A DNA stretch of 64,000 bases from Chaetoderma sp. LZ-2023a (taxonomy: Eukaryota; Mollusca; Caudofoveata; Chaetodermatida; Chaetodermatidae), in the NCBI GenBank assembly GCA_034401795.1, contig CM067373.1:38985669-39049668 (forward strand), read 5' to 3'. The position numbers and the translations under genes are program-made. The notes under the pieces are model-generated. The model was not told the DNA's origin, made no database searches, and saw nothing but the letters and a program-made list of their open reading frames with translations. This document shows positions 41,960 to 51,103 of this stretch, one piece after another (positions within the stretch are counted from its first letter, which is position 1; the number at the start of each line of letters is the position of its first letter).

Positions 41960-42010
41960 CTGATAACGTGATTCTGGTCCTTCCTCAGAGGTTTTGGGAT
42001 GATCAGACAT
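41960..42010 (-). CDS. DIRS C gag leader exon (17 codons)
   Basis: ATG at 42010; MSDHPKTSEEGPESRYQ, ending in CAG at the GTGATT donor. The same 51-nt length and the SEEGP core are kept although the rest of copy C has diverged. Confidence 0.72.
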
Positions 42011-42109
42011 GATTTTTTGATGGATAAAGTATGTATTGCGCGAATGAGCAAAGAGAAATTTTCTTTGCAGATAAAAGCTTAAAGCATATGTCTCTTTGAG
42101 CCAATAAAT

Positions 42110-42263
42110 TGGTAAAGAGGAAGTACTAGTCTGCGCATGCGTGAGGTTGGGACTGACATCTGACTACCTGCCCAGTAGGGGCACCTTACTTTTTTTTAAA
42201 TCTGAGTGTTTATTGAGTGAAAGTCGATATTTGGCAATATCAAAGAGTATTAGGGAGGTAAGT
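42110..42263. repeat. DIRS C right inverted terminal repeat
   Basis: Inverted match of 35588-35764, containing CTGCGCATGCGTG. Confidence 0.85.
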
Positions 42264-42528
42264 ATACTCTTGAAGTGAAAAGAGGGTGTCGCACTCCTCG
42301 AAGGCGAAGGGCTCATAGAAGTTGCTTGAGCGTGTCAGGCTTACAAGTTCGCAAACAGCCCATATTGTGCTAGAGCTGCGGCTTCTAGCCGGTGGTAAAG
42401 TGAAGCAGCTAAGACCTGTCCCTGAAGGCATGAAGATCAGCATCGAGGCCGGCAGAGGGCTTGATCTGACACAGGTATTTCTCGAGGAGTTCACCTTATT
42501 CGGTTTAACCCTCCATGTATAGGATGCT

Positions 42529-42766
42529 GGATATACTACTGCCCATACTTGTGGTGGTTGCCTCACAGACAGCCATGATATTAGATGCCAAGTGGGCCCA
42601 CTTCCAAGACGAGCCTTGGTACAATCCCTTCCACGACCATCTGCGGAAAAATATCGACGACCGAATTCACTCATGTGAGGTCTGTCTGTCACTTCTATGG
42701 TGTAGAAAGGTCTTGATATGGTTGTCTGCAGCCGATGCAGCACCAGATCCTCTGTGTCACCTGTGA
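42529..42766 (+). CDS. possible small Polinton membrane protein
   Basis: MLDILLPILVVVASQTAMIL begins a few bases after the previous gene's stop, with a hydrophobic N-terminal helix, then AKWAHFQDEPWYNPFHDHLR. The coding potential is uncertain because the opposite strand is also open here and no family is recognised. Confidence 0.35.
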
Positions 42767-43464
42767 ACATGCCAGAGTCTGTCATGGTGCAGATGGTAGG
42801 CACTTTAGCATTCTGCCAAGTGCACATTGCCAAGGCAACTGGAAAGGCTTGTGGGTAATCCCATCATGCCGATGTGACACTGGTCATGACTATGTGTTTG
42901 TCTGAGCAGCCTCGTCGAGATGTTCTTGGTCTAACTCGATAGCATCACTGTAGACCACATCATGTAAATACTTCCATAATTCCGTTAATGCCATTTCTGT
43001 CAGTGGTTAGCTTCTTAACTCCTGTATTGTTGGTGGATTGCAGACGAGTAACTTGTCTACTACTGTTGGGATTATTAGGTCAGGAGAAGCGCTCCAGAAC
43101 TGAAGCGATTTATTTGCAGTCGCCCAGGTCATGTAATGATCTTGCCACTTTTTCCCGCCATGCCGCACAGCCTAAACCATGCATGTAACTCCATAGTTCT
43201 TAGGGGTAACCCATGGTACACAACGTTGCTCAGATTCGTCTCTGGAAGAGTAGCCCCTGTAATGTGTGGTTGATCACAGGTGATCAGTATACCATGTAGA
43301 ATGTGTGTCTCTAAATGTGCATTCGAACCATGTAATGTGTGGTTGATCACAGGTGATTGGTATACCACTAAGGATGTGTCTCTAAATGGGTGTTCGAACA
43401 AGCTGCTGCAATATTATCATGCCTCTGTTCTCACAGCCCACCACCCTCGGCCGGCCTGGCTGGC
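42767..43464. other. Polinton right subterminal noncoding region
   Basis: No convincing gene. It holds a ~73-bp tandem duplication at 43260-43405 (AATGTGTGGTTGATCACAGG at 43261 and 43334) and then the CAGA-rich start of the right TIR. Confidence 0.55.
43260..43405. repeat. ~73-bp tandem duplication
   Basis: Two units sharing TGTGGTTGATCACAGGTGAT, GTATACCA and GTGTCTCTAAATG; an older partial copy lies just before (CCCCTGTAATG). Confidence 0.75.
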
Positions 43465-43830
43465 AGACAGACAGACACAGAGAGACAGACCACTGACAGA
43501 CAGACAGACCACTGACATTCAATCACTAGTGTGCTACGCTATAACACAATCTAGATAAGACGTTATGTCCTAGTTATTAGCCGCAGACCTACTGATAACT
43601 GGCATATTACATCTAACAGATAACAACAGCGAGATAGTGTTTTAAGCGCTAGCTATTTTGTCTGCTTAGGCGCATCGCATATTTTCTTGGGACACAATCC
43701 CGAGTTAGAATGTGTGGAATGTATGTGGATAATTACTGTATCCCTCTGTTCTGACAGCCCACCTCCATCCTTTTGCCGCCGATCCGCGGTTCCCACCACC
43801 CCGTTCTGAAACACTTATTTTATAACTACT
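43465..43830 (-). repeat. Polinton right terminal inverted repeat
   Basis: Inverted match of 19320-19709. It ends TTATAACTACT followed by the target copy GACCAC. Confidence 0.92.
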
Positions 43831-44005
43831 GACCACCAAGGATCATCCAGAAACTCAAAATTACATAATTAATTAGGTCTCTGTGACCTTGACCATTTGA
43901 TGCCAAAATCGATAGGGTTCTTCGGATCACGAAGAAGAAGCTCCCACGCCAGATCGGTAATGATCCCTTCAATAGAACTCGAGTCATCATCCGGAAATGA
44001 AAGCC
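43831..44005. repeat. ~140-bp tandem repeat array, right part
   Basis: Continues the unit interrupted at 19319: CACCAAGGATCATCCAG, ATTAATTAGGTC, GTGACCTTGACC, ATAGGGTTCTTCGGA, GATCCCTTCAATAGAACTCG and CATCCGGAAAT. Confidence 0.88.
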
Positions 44006-44383
44006 CGAATGGACGGACAAAGCAAAAGCTATATAACCACATATATTTATATGAATGGCATAATAATGTAAATAAAGAAATGCTGATGCTGATGTTATGT
44101 ACCCACTGAAGGATGCTATTACCACTTGAACAAGTGACATGAAAATGAGCATTTCCTTACACCTATTGCTCCATGCTTTTCGGTGTTCCGGTTAGAGCTC
44201 CTCACAGGCCACAATATTTTTATTCACTACTGATCTGGGTGGTACTTAACTTTTGCGCAGGTGTATAATGTTCCAGGCATTGCTTGGCAGCAACATACAA
44301 GACTTTATACTAAAATTGCAACAGATGCCTACTGTCAAGTATTTTCTGCAGAATAAGACTTTGTTTGGCGGCTAACTAAACAA
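44006..44383. other. unassigned DNA between repeat array and DIRS D
   Basis: AT-rich; a short GATGCT repeat near 44083-44095; no ORF. It is the left flank of copy D and possibly the original left flank of copy F. Confidence 0.45.
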
Positions 44384-44426
44384 AATAAACGAAATCTAGG
44401 ATTTCTTTTTTCACGAGAGAGTTGAT

Positions 44427-44601
44427 ACTTACCTCCCTAATACTTTTGATATTGCTAAATATCGGCTTTCACTCAATAAAACACTCAGATTAAAAACAGT
44501 TAGGTGCCCCTACTGGGCAGGGAGTCAGAGGTAGTCCGGCGGATGCTCGCCCCAGCACCGCGCATGCGCCGACTACTACTTCCTCTGGCTCATTTATTGG
44601 C
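44427..44601. repeat. DIRS D left inverted terminal repeat
   Basis: Inverted match of 51194-51369, containing CGCGCATGCGCC. Confidence 0.9.
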
Positions 44602-44669
44602 TAACACATGCAACTACCAAGAGCCTGAAGACCGAGCCTCTGTGGGGCGGAGAGGCCGGGTCCGTATCT

Positions 44670-44769
44670 AGGGAGGTAAGTATCAACTCTCTCGTGAAAA
44701 AAGAAATCCTAGATTTCGTTTATTTCACATCAAGAGTATACTTACCTCCCTAATACTTTTGATATTGCC
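44670..44769. repeat. DIRS D internal complementary region
   Basis: Circle-junction copy of the two tips; the central palindrome is at 44694-44728. Confidence 0.9.
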
Positions 44770-45292
44770 AGAATTCGAAAGTGAATCTGGCGGGAGGGAG
44801 GCGAGGTCAAAAGACCAGCTCTTCCCTATACGCTTTCAAGCGTTTAAGGCACTTATGACGTCTGAAACTGTGTGAAAACACAGTCAGGATTTGATAAACC
44901 ATCGGATAACACAACCGATGTCTGAGAGATGACCGATTTGTCATATGCGCTCCCCCCCCCCTTGGGAGGAAGATTAAATGACCTCAATGTCCTACACGCT
45001 CTCTTCGTACTAGTGCCAAGTACTATAGGACAGAGACGAAAAGGCTCCATTTTCGTATACTCTCTCTAAAGAACCACAACCCACATAAACCATCACCATA
45101 TTAATAACACTGGGTAACGTGACAATACAACACAATGAACAACACATGAACAAGACTGACCTTGTTGTACTAGGAAACTGTCATCACGATTCCAGTAGAG
45201 AAGGATGATACAGTCCCGACAAGTGGTTGTCACCGTCGCTGAATGGCGAAGTATATAAGCAATGCGGAAGCACTCTTCACAACATAAAGCGG

Positions 45293-46822
45293 TTATTGTT
45301 TCAAAATCGACAAGGCGAGAGGGTTAGAGGTGTCACGGAGGTAATGGTCTGTAAAACTTGACTCACAGTGCCACTGAGCCACTGACATAATATCATCCAC
45401 AGGGACCCCATTAAACAGGGCAGTGGATGTCACGACACCGCGGACACTGTGAGCCTTGGCCACGTCAACCTGTCGCCCGGTGGCGGATTTGTGACAAAAT
45501 TGAATACATTCCACAATCCACCTAGAAATGGTGTCCTTAGACGCCCTACCATGGGGTTCAATATATGACAACCATAACGCTGACTGGTCGGTACGCCACT
45601 CCGAAGTACGCTGTTTGTACCGGAGCAGCGCCCGTACGGGGCACCATACTTTAGAATTAGGATCATATCTAGTTAAAGATGGCAAAAAAATAGGCTGACC
45701 TGGATATTTCAATGACTGATTTTTAGACAAGAAATTAATCCTAGGTAGAAGCTTAAGGCCTTCCCCTGTAACCACAAAACAGTCAACCTCGGCTGATAAG
45801 GCGTGAATTTCACTCCTACGCCTCGCCGAGGCCGCAGCAATTAAAAATACAGTTTTAAGAGTTAACATTTTCATAGAAATGGAACTAAGTGGTTCAAAAG
45901 GCTTATCACCTAGTACCTGGAGCACCAGTGATAAACTCCAAGACGGAATCAGTGGAGGATTCCTTGGTCTTAGATTGCCCATGCCTTTAATTAATACATT
46001 TAATGTACTTACTTCATCACTCCCCCTATTAGCCAAGCAAGGAATAACAGTCATTAAAGCTGATTTATAACCAGCAATAGAGTTAGGCTTGAGGCTATAG
46101 GCATCATATAGGTGACAGAGGAAATCAGCCACTACCTGAATAGATGATTCCATTGGATCAATACATCTTTTTGAGCACCACTCTGCAAATCTGTTGATTT
46201 TATAATTATATGCTCTGGAGGTTGACCCCCTCCTGGCTTTGGCCATAAACATGGCTGCTTGCTCAGAAAAGCCCTCCTTAATTCTAGATTCCTTGACAAC
46301 ATCCACGCAGTCAATCGGAACATTGACGGATTGTCGTGAAGGGCCTTGCCCTGGAAGATAAGGTCGTCCATCAGAGGCAGCGGAACCGGATTGCAGACAA
46401 GAAGGTCCAGCAGATCCGTATACCACGATCGGCTTGGCCAATCCGGGGCGATCAGAAGCACTTGGCACTCCTGCTGCCTGATTTTCTGAAGCACCTTTGG
46501 AATCAGGATTGCTGGGGGGAATGCGTATGCATACATTCCCTCCCAGCTGATAGCTAACGCATCTGTTGCGAAAGCGCTTGGGTCTGGAATCGGAGAGACG
46601 TACGTCGTCATCTTCGCATTCTTCTTCGTTGCGAACAAATCTATGTTGGGTTTCCCCCAATGGTCGAACAGACGATCCGCCACACATTGATTTAGTTGCC
46701 ATTCCGTGGGTAAAACACTCATCCTTCGGCTCAATGAGTCTGCTAGCAGATTTAACCTCCCCGGAATATGAACTGCCTTCAAGGTGATCCCATGATCCAG
46801 GCACCAACAAAGCAGTTTCCAT
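45293..46822 (-). CDS. DIRS D tyrosine recombinase
   Basis: 509 codons from ATG 46822. The YR domain occupies roughly the last 320 residues: FSEQAAMFMAKARRGSTSRA, catalytic Arg in ARRRSEIHAL, AHSVRG, QWHCESSFTDHYLRD with the nucleophile Tyr; it ends LALSILKQ. The same frame upstream is closed by TAA at 46871-46873, unlike copies B and E. That change also turns a Tyr into Asn in the overlapping RNase H frame. The frame then reopens through the RT gene. If YR is made from an ATG near 46822 the stop is harmless; if it needs the long overlap, copy D is defective. Confidence 0.88.
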   Translation of the reverse strand: METALLVPGSWDHLEGSSYSGEVKSASRLIEPKDECFTHGMATKSMCGGSSVRPLGETQHRFVRNEEECEDDDVRLSDSRPKRFRNRCVSYQLGGNVCIRIPPSNPDSKGASENQAAGVPSASDRPGLAKPIVVYGSAGPSCLQSGSAASDGRPYLPGQGPSRQSVNVPIDCVDVVKESRIKEGFSEQAAMFMAKARRGSTSRAYNYKINRFAEWCSKRCIDPMESSIQVVADFLCHLYDAYSLKPNSIAGYKSALMTVIPCLANRGSDEVSTLNVLIKGMGNLRPRNPPLIPSWSLSLVLQVLGDKPFEPLSSISMKMLTLKTVFLIAAASARRRSEIHALSAEVDCFVVTGEGLKLLPRINFLSKNQSLKYPGQPIFLPSLTRYDPNSKVWCPVRALLRYKQRTSEWRTDQSALWLSYIEPHGRASKDTISRWIVECIQFCHKSATGRQVDVAKAHSVRGVVTSTALFNGVPVDDIMSVAQWHCESSFTDHYLRDTSNPLALSILKQ

Positions 46823-48147
46823 GTCATCATACAGAGACTGGGCGACTTCGTTCCGCCCTGGCGGTTTATGTTAGTCACTACTGTCGAGTTGTCTGAACGA
46901 ATTAGAACAATCTTGCCCTGAACTTTCTGTAAGAAATGTTCCAGGCCCAGGACTACTGCTCTTAGCTCTAGTAGATTGATATGTTCCTTGGACTGATCCA
47001 GATCCCAAAGCCCTGATACTGTGGACTCTTCCAGACAAGCTCCCCACCCCTCCATCGATGCATCTGTATACACAGTCACCTGAGGGTGGGGAGGGGTTAG
47101 CAAAACCCCCGGCAAGAGATTCTCTGTATTCAACCACCATTGCAGGTGGTGAATCAGAGGCGCCAACACTGACACGTTCGAGTCCAGCGAACCTGAACTC
47201 TGGGTCCACTGTGTCATGAGAAACAACTGGATCGGGCGCCTGCGCAAGGCGGCCTGCGGAATGACTGGTTCCAAAGAAACCATCAAGCCCAGCATTCTCA
47301 AGTAAACCCGCGCCAGGACATGACGACTGTCGCACACCGACTGTATTACCGAGATGAGTATTTGAACCCTCTCCTGAGTGGGGTACACATACCCCGTCTC
47401 CAGATCGAAGAACATGCCCAGGTAAACAAACTTCTGGGATGGAGTTAGCTCTGATTTCGGGAAATTGATCATCCAGCCCAAGTCCGAGAGAGTTTTCAAA
47501 ACAATCTCCAGATTGGCTGACAACGATTCCCGGGTGTGTGCTTTCAACAGCCAGTCGTCTATGTACGTGTGGACTGCTATGCTTCTCCTGCGGAGGTATG
47601 CAGTGATCGCGAGAACCACACGGGTGAAGACCCGAGGAGCCGTGGAAATCCCGAAGGGTAACACCCTGAATTCCCACTGCCGGCCCTGAAATGCGAATCT
47701 CAGGAAGCGACGGAAACTCCTCTCTATGGGAATGTGGAAATAAGCATCCTTCAAATCTATGGAAGCGGTCCACATTCCTCGCTCCAACCCCGCCAATACT
47801 GAGCGCACAGTCTCCATCTTGAAACTGGGCGTCTCTAAGAACTTGTTCAAAGGCTTGAGGTTGAGAATCGGCCTCCACCCTCCGGTGTTTTTCTTCACTA
47901 AGAAGAGGGTTGAATAGAAGCCCAGGCACCTCTGTGCCGGCTGAATGGCTTCTTTTAGTATGAGGGAATTTATTTCCTCCTCTATACACAACCTCTGATC
48001 CGGATCCCGTGGAATAGGAGTCCAGATCGGCGCGAGAGACAGTCGCGATGGCGGGCCTGTCACCCAGTCGAGACGATACCCGACGGAAAGCCATCGCAAG
48101 ACTAAACGGTCCTGAGTCAACCGCTTCCACCGCTTCCACCGGTCCAC
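46132..48147 (-). CDS. DIRS D reverse transcriptase/RNase H/methyltransferase-like
   Basis: 671 codons with all catalytic boxes: DLKDAYFHIPI, YIDDWLL, YTDAS, LLELRAV, RSDNS, LADSLSR, then IDLFATKKNAK, DALAISW and AFPPAILIPKVL (methyltransferase-like region). Compared with copy E, the first ~65 residues are missing because of a 23-nt net deletion and a CCGCTTCCA duplication at 48121-48142, so this frame no longer continues back over the gag end. If RT is expressed by frameshift or re-initiation from the overlap, that lesion may silence it. Confidence 0.88.
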   Translation of the reverse strand: MDRWKRWKRLTQDRLVLRWLSVGYRLDWVTGPPSRLSLAPIWTPIPRDPDQRLCIEEEINSLILKEAIQPAQRCLGFYSTLFLVKKNTGGWRPILNLKPLNKFLETPSFKMETVRSVLAGLERGMWTASIDLKDAYFHIPIERSFRRFLRFAFQGRQWEFRVLPFGISTAPRVFTRVVLAITAYLRRRSIAVHTYIDDWLLKAHTRESLSANLEIVLKTLSDLGWMINFPKSELTPSQKFVYLGMFFDLETGYVYPTQERVQILISVIQSVCDSRHVLARVYLRMLGLMVSLEPVIPQAALRRRPIQLFLMTQWTQSSGSLDSNVSVLAPLIHHLQWWLNTENLLPGVLLTPPHPQVTVYTDASMEGWGACLEESTVSGLWDLDQSKEHINLLELRAVVLGLEHFLQKVQGKIVLIRSDNSTVVTNINRQGGTKSPSLCMMTWKLLCWCLDHGITLKAVHIPGRLNLLADSLSRRMSVLPTEWQLNQCVADRLFDHWGKPNIDLFATKKNAKMTTYVSPIPDPSAFATDALAISWEGMYAYAFPPAILIPKVLQKIRQQECQVLLIAPDWPSRSWYTDLLDLLVCNPVPLPLMDDLIFQGKALHDNPSMFRLTAWMLSRNLELRRAFLSKQPCLWPKPGGGQPPEHIIIKSTDLQSGAQKDVLIQWNHLFR

Positions 48148-48239
48148 CTAGGGATAGAGGTGGACATAAGGAGTGCCAGAGTGGCACTGTCCTCTCGGCG
48201 TGAAACACCGGAGTGGTTCCCACCGCAGTAACCAGGCCA

Positions 48240-50288
48240 TCAGGCCCGATTGCCGCGACCAGATCCCCGCGCGCCCCGTCCAGCGCCGCGCGCACCACGG
48301 TGCGCGGGCGGCTGTCTGGCTGGGTGCGGCTGGGGAGCCTGCGCCCCCCTCGCTGCTGGCCGAATCGCACGTGGCCTAGGCCTACGTTGCGACGGTGGCT
48401 GGCCTCTGACCTGGCCAGCACCACCTCGAGCCTGCAGAGGACGATACGCAGGGGGAGCCGCGCGAACACACTCCCGCCGGAGCACCTCAAATTGTTCACG
48501 CAGCGCCCTCTGGTTGTTAACCAGAGTGACCGTCTCCTGGAGGTGCCTGCATCCCTCACCTCCAAAGAGACCAGGACCTGTCATAGGCGTCCGCAGCAGC
48601 CTATTATACAGGTCCTGGGACGGGCACAGATTGTCAAGCGCAAACGTGCGCCTCGCCCGGACACTTCTGGTCACCGCCCGCGTCAAACAGTCCAAAGCCA
48701 GGTTGATACCATCCTGGATGGCTCTCTGGACTGTTACCGGGCTTGGCTGGCGTGATGCGGAGGCCGCTACCACCCCCTGTAGCAGCTGGGAGACGTGGGA
48801 CAGAGCGGCAATCGACGCCCTCCCACTCTCCTCCGCATCACGCAGCGCGGCATTCGCCGAACGCAACGCGTTCGAGCACAAGACTCCCGTGTCAGAACGG
48901 GAGCCCGGCCGCGCATCTTCGCCTAAAGCCGCGCGATCATCCACGCTTGGCTTTGGCACCACACCGTACCGCTGGTATTCCAGGGGCACGATGCGGCAAC
49001 GCTTCGCCACCTCGCGAGGGGCCTTCGCGAGACGTCCATTAACCTTAATGGACGCCTCCGCCGCTTCGAACATGTCCACGACATGCTCAGCCAGCGGCAG
49101 AGATGGCATAGCGGTAGCCGCCGGCCTACCAGCTAACCACGGCCTATGGTCACGCTGGCTAGCCGGCAGCTCCACGGGTAGATCGGGCCGAACACTTACC
49201 AGCCACTGGCAAGCGTCCGACCAATCCTCCTCCGTGGCTAACTGCGAGCGCTCTACTAGACGAGGGCCTTCGTCTTCCTCCAGAGCACTCGCAGTTGACG
49301 TCGACGGCGGATAAGCTGTTACCCCTGGCAAGCCCGGAAAAGCATGCGGGCCCGAGAGAGCAGGCATGCTAAACTCCGCGGCTTGACCAGGAGCAGGTGC
49401 CGTGGCAGAGCGTGGGGTAAACACCGCCCTACCGCGGCCCTGACCAGCACCAGCGACACCATCGGCAAGCCGAGGTATGCGGTATCCGTGGTCAACAGCA
49501 CCGCCCGGGGACACCTTCTGGACCGTGAAATCTACTCCTGCGAGAGTAGAACCACGGAACACGTCGTCTGTATTCCCCGCGAGGGGTGCACAGACGTCGT
49601 ATTCCATGGCCACGTCCTCAGAAGGCGACCCTAGCAGGAGATCCTCTTCCTCCTGGCCAGAAAGATTAGACTCCGGGTCAGCAAAGAGAGCTAACTCGGA
49701 CTGGCCAGGAAAGGTGCCATAGGAGGCTTTGACACCCGCGGCGCGCGGATACCCAGGGTCTGATGAGCAGACCGCGGGTCCCAGCAACAACCGTTGTCCA
49801 CGGCCCCTCGGCGCGGCGCCATGCCTGCTGCCAGGGTCTTGGACTGCCCCCAACAAAGGGGCCACCTCTGAATCCACAAACGGACCGGACCTAAAGAGAC
49901 CGGATTCAGAGGCGGGGATCACCTGCTCGTAAGCAGATGCCGAGGACAACAAAGGAGCTGGCCCAGGGAGCATGCTGCGAAGCAACTCTGGGACCAAATC
50001 CTTTATTGTCCTCTGCATCTCTTGCAACATTTCGGACCTGAAGGCCTCCATATCCACCGCGGATGAGGCCTTCTTCTTACCCTTCTTACTACCCTCCTTC
50101 TTCTTCTTCCTCTCTTCCTCCATCACCTTCTCCCTTGCCTGCAATGAGAGAAAATCAGACATTAGATCTCCCCCCCACTGCTTACATACATCGCACTTCA
50201 GCAACGGTCCACAGGGACTGCAGCTGAAGCACAAGTGCGGTACGAATCTATTCTTCAGAAACCTCCCGCAGGACGGGCAACCAGGTCT
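48240..50288 (-). CDS. gag: DIRS D gag, second exon (intact)
   Basis: Joined to the 51-nt leader exon it gives about 699 residues. Residues ~21-52 hold seven cysteines and a histidine (CPSC, HLCFSC, CGPLLKC, C), probably zinc-binding. Then come a Lys/Glu-rich helix (EKVMEEERKKKKEG), a helix (AFRSEMLQEMQRTIKDLVPE), a proline/serine-rich acidic middle, a conserved alpha-helical core (SLPLAEHVVDMFEAAEASIK to ALREQFEVLRR) and an R/G-rich RNA-binding tail. The frame continues 21 codons upstream into the intron (hydrophobic LLIVLVLVLF), which is the pyrimidine tract and not protein. The stop at 48240 lies inside the RT overlap. Confidence 0.88.
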   Translation of the reverse strand, partial: RPGCPSCGRFLKNRFVPHLCFSCSPCGPLLKCDVCKQWGGDLMSDFLSLQAREKVMEEERKKKKEGSKKGKKKASSAVDMEAFRSEMLQEMQRTIKDLVPELLRSMLPGPAPLLSSASAYEQVIPASESGLFRSGPFVDSEVAPLLGAVQDPGSRHGAAPRGRGQRLLLGPAVCSSDPGYPRAAGVKASYGTFPGQSELALFADPESNLSGQEEEDLLLGSPSEDVAMEYDVCAPLAGNTDDVFRGSTLAGVDFTVQKVSPGGAVDHGYRIPRLADGVAGAGQGRGRAVFTPRSATAPAPGQAAEFSMPALSGPHAFPGLPGVTAYPPSTSTASALEEDEGPRLVERSQLATEEDWSDACQWLVSVRPDLPVELPASQRDHRPWLAGRPAATAMPSLPLAEHVVDMFEAAEASIKVNGRLAKAPREVAKRCRIVPLEYQRYGVVPKPSVDDRAALGEDARPGSRSDTGVLCSNALRSANAALRDAEESGRASIAALSHVSQLLQGVVAASASRQPSPVTVQRAIQDGINLALDCLTRAVTRSVRARRTFALDNLCPSQDLYNRLLRTPMTGPGLFGGEGCRHLQETVTLVNNQRALREQFEVLRRECVRAAPPAYRPLQARGGAGQVRGQPPSQRRPRPRAIRPAARGAQAPQPHPARQPPAHRGARGAGRGARGSGRGNRA

Positions 50289-51052
50289 CTGAAACAGGAC
50301 AAGGACAAGGACAATGAGCAAGATAGTTAAGGTTAGCGAACTCAAAACCAACTAAAAAGAGAGGGACAGGATCCTCAAGATCGCAAGTCAAGAAGAACCA
50401 GCCGTGGACAAAACGTTAAATGTTAATAAAGGCCAAGGCCGATTATGACGTCATCAATCCCGTGACCAAAATAATCGATCCGCAACAAGCACCAAGTGCA
50501 AGAACGAATTGTATAAGTAACCGGAACATTTCCGTTGAATTGGCATTTCGAGTACACAACAATCAGATATACAGAGATAACTCCTTCCAATTCTAGCATT
50601 GGCAAAAAAGGAAATTATCTCCCCTTTTGTTTATCAATAATTAGATACCTGACACTTGTACAGACAAACCATCCAACGTGATGAACCGGAGAACTCCACC
50701 ATAGTACGCCTCTACATTCTCTCCACCGAAGGGGAAGGAATTGGATCAAGAGGGCAAAGTGAGAAGACCTTTATAATAGGCCTCCAACTCACTGAATATA
50801 GATTTTTTGGTTAGATAACCTAACAGTATTAGTAGGAAATGGAACCGTGGTGGAGAGAAACATATCCTCTTGTGCCGAGAAGTCCATCAAAGCTTCTACG
50901 TGATACCTGTGGACAAAAACACAAAGAGAAATGAGACTTATGAAGCACCATGTTGTAAAAAACAAACATAAACAGGCGCTAATCACGGTAAGCGCGAGTC
51001 CCGGAAACACATTAAACCGGGACAAAACACGCTAGCATATCAAAGAAGTCAC
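50289..51052 (-). other. DIRS D gag intron (predicted)
   Basis: 764 nt, donor CAG|GTGACTTC at 51053/51052, acceptor TTGTCCTGTTTCAG|AGACC at 50289/50288 with a long pyrimidine tract and TTAACT upstream. Exon 1 joins exon 2 in frame. Confidence 0.78.
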
Positions 51053-51103
51053 CTGATAAAGAGATCCAGCTCCTTCCAAAGGTGAGTCCTCTCTTTCCGA
51101 CAT
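51053..51103 (-). CDS. gag: DIRS D gag leader exon (17 codons)
   Basis: ATG at 51103; MSEREDSPLEGAGSLYQ, then the donor. About 283 nt from the element's right end. Confidence 0.78.

Larger units (their letters stand above)
35561..42280 (-). mobile_element. DIRS1-type retrotransposon, copy C (old, nested in the Polinton)
   Basis: 6.7 kb, minus strand, same gene order as A, B, D and E but with many indels in all genes. ITRs at 35588-35764 and 42110-42263; ICR at 35835-35934. The right end is GTGAAA. The left tip is shorter than in the other copies (ATTTCTTTTTTCACG directly after the target, without AAACGAAATCTAGG). It lies inside a Polinton gene without target duplication. Confidence 0.92.
34855..42522 (+). 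pseudogene. Polinton gene of unknown function, split by DIRS copy C
   Basis: Starts MEPIVAH, TAG at codon 8 (34876-34878), then DVYDVDAAKVKKSDGKSFVL; a second in-frame TAG at 35089-35091, then LDADLSFHVLEPTVKHAPLM...YRPPAVIDLEVNPLS to the insertion at 35561. The 3' part lies after the DIRS element (42281-42522, ending LEEFTLFGLTLHV at TAG 42520). Without the insertion it is roughly 950 bp. The beta-rich character would suit a virion protein, but I do not recognise the family. DIRS insertion plus nonsense codons inactivate it. Confidence 0.55.
19320..43830. mobile_element. complete but decayed Polinton/Maverick element
   Basis: 24.5 kb overall, about 16.2 kb once the nested hAT-like element and DIRS copy C are set aside, which fits the usual 15-20 kb. 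It starts AGTAGTTATAAAATAAG and ends in the inverted form TTATAACTACT, so the tips are AGT/ACT as in Polintons. It is flanked by GACAAC (19314-19319) and GACCAC (43831-43836), a 6-bp target duplication with one mismatch. Family-defining genes are present: protein-primed DNA polymerase B, c-type integrase, packaging ATPase and capsid-like proteins. Most of the genes have stops or frameshifts, so it is an old copy. Confidence 0.93.

Noticed and set aside
42240-42833. 197-codon minus-strand ORF spanning the DIRS C right end and Polinton DNA
   Set aside because: It crosses the transposon junction, so it cannot be an ancestral gene; its terminal residues come from the DIRS ITR.
19320-43830. Free virus rather than integrated element
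   Set aside because: The flanking array continues on both sides with a 6-bp target duplication, and nested transposons plus many stops show a long-resident genomic copy.
46871-48565. 564-codon minus-strand ORF in DIRS D
   Set aside because: It is a chimera of the RT-upstream frame and the RT-overlapping YR frame created by the 23-nt lesion in copy D; it has no single homologous frame in copies B or E.
48250-49314. 354-codon plus-strand ORF
   Set aside because: It is antisense to the intact gag of DIRS D; the GC-rich, R/P/S-rich composition is a shadow of gag codon use.
50289-50351. Hydrophobic N-terminus of DIRS D gag as a signal peptide
   Set aside because: The stretch is the translated polypyrimidine tract of the intron; it differs completely in copies A-D while the sequence after the acceptor is conserved.
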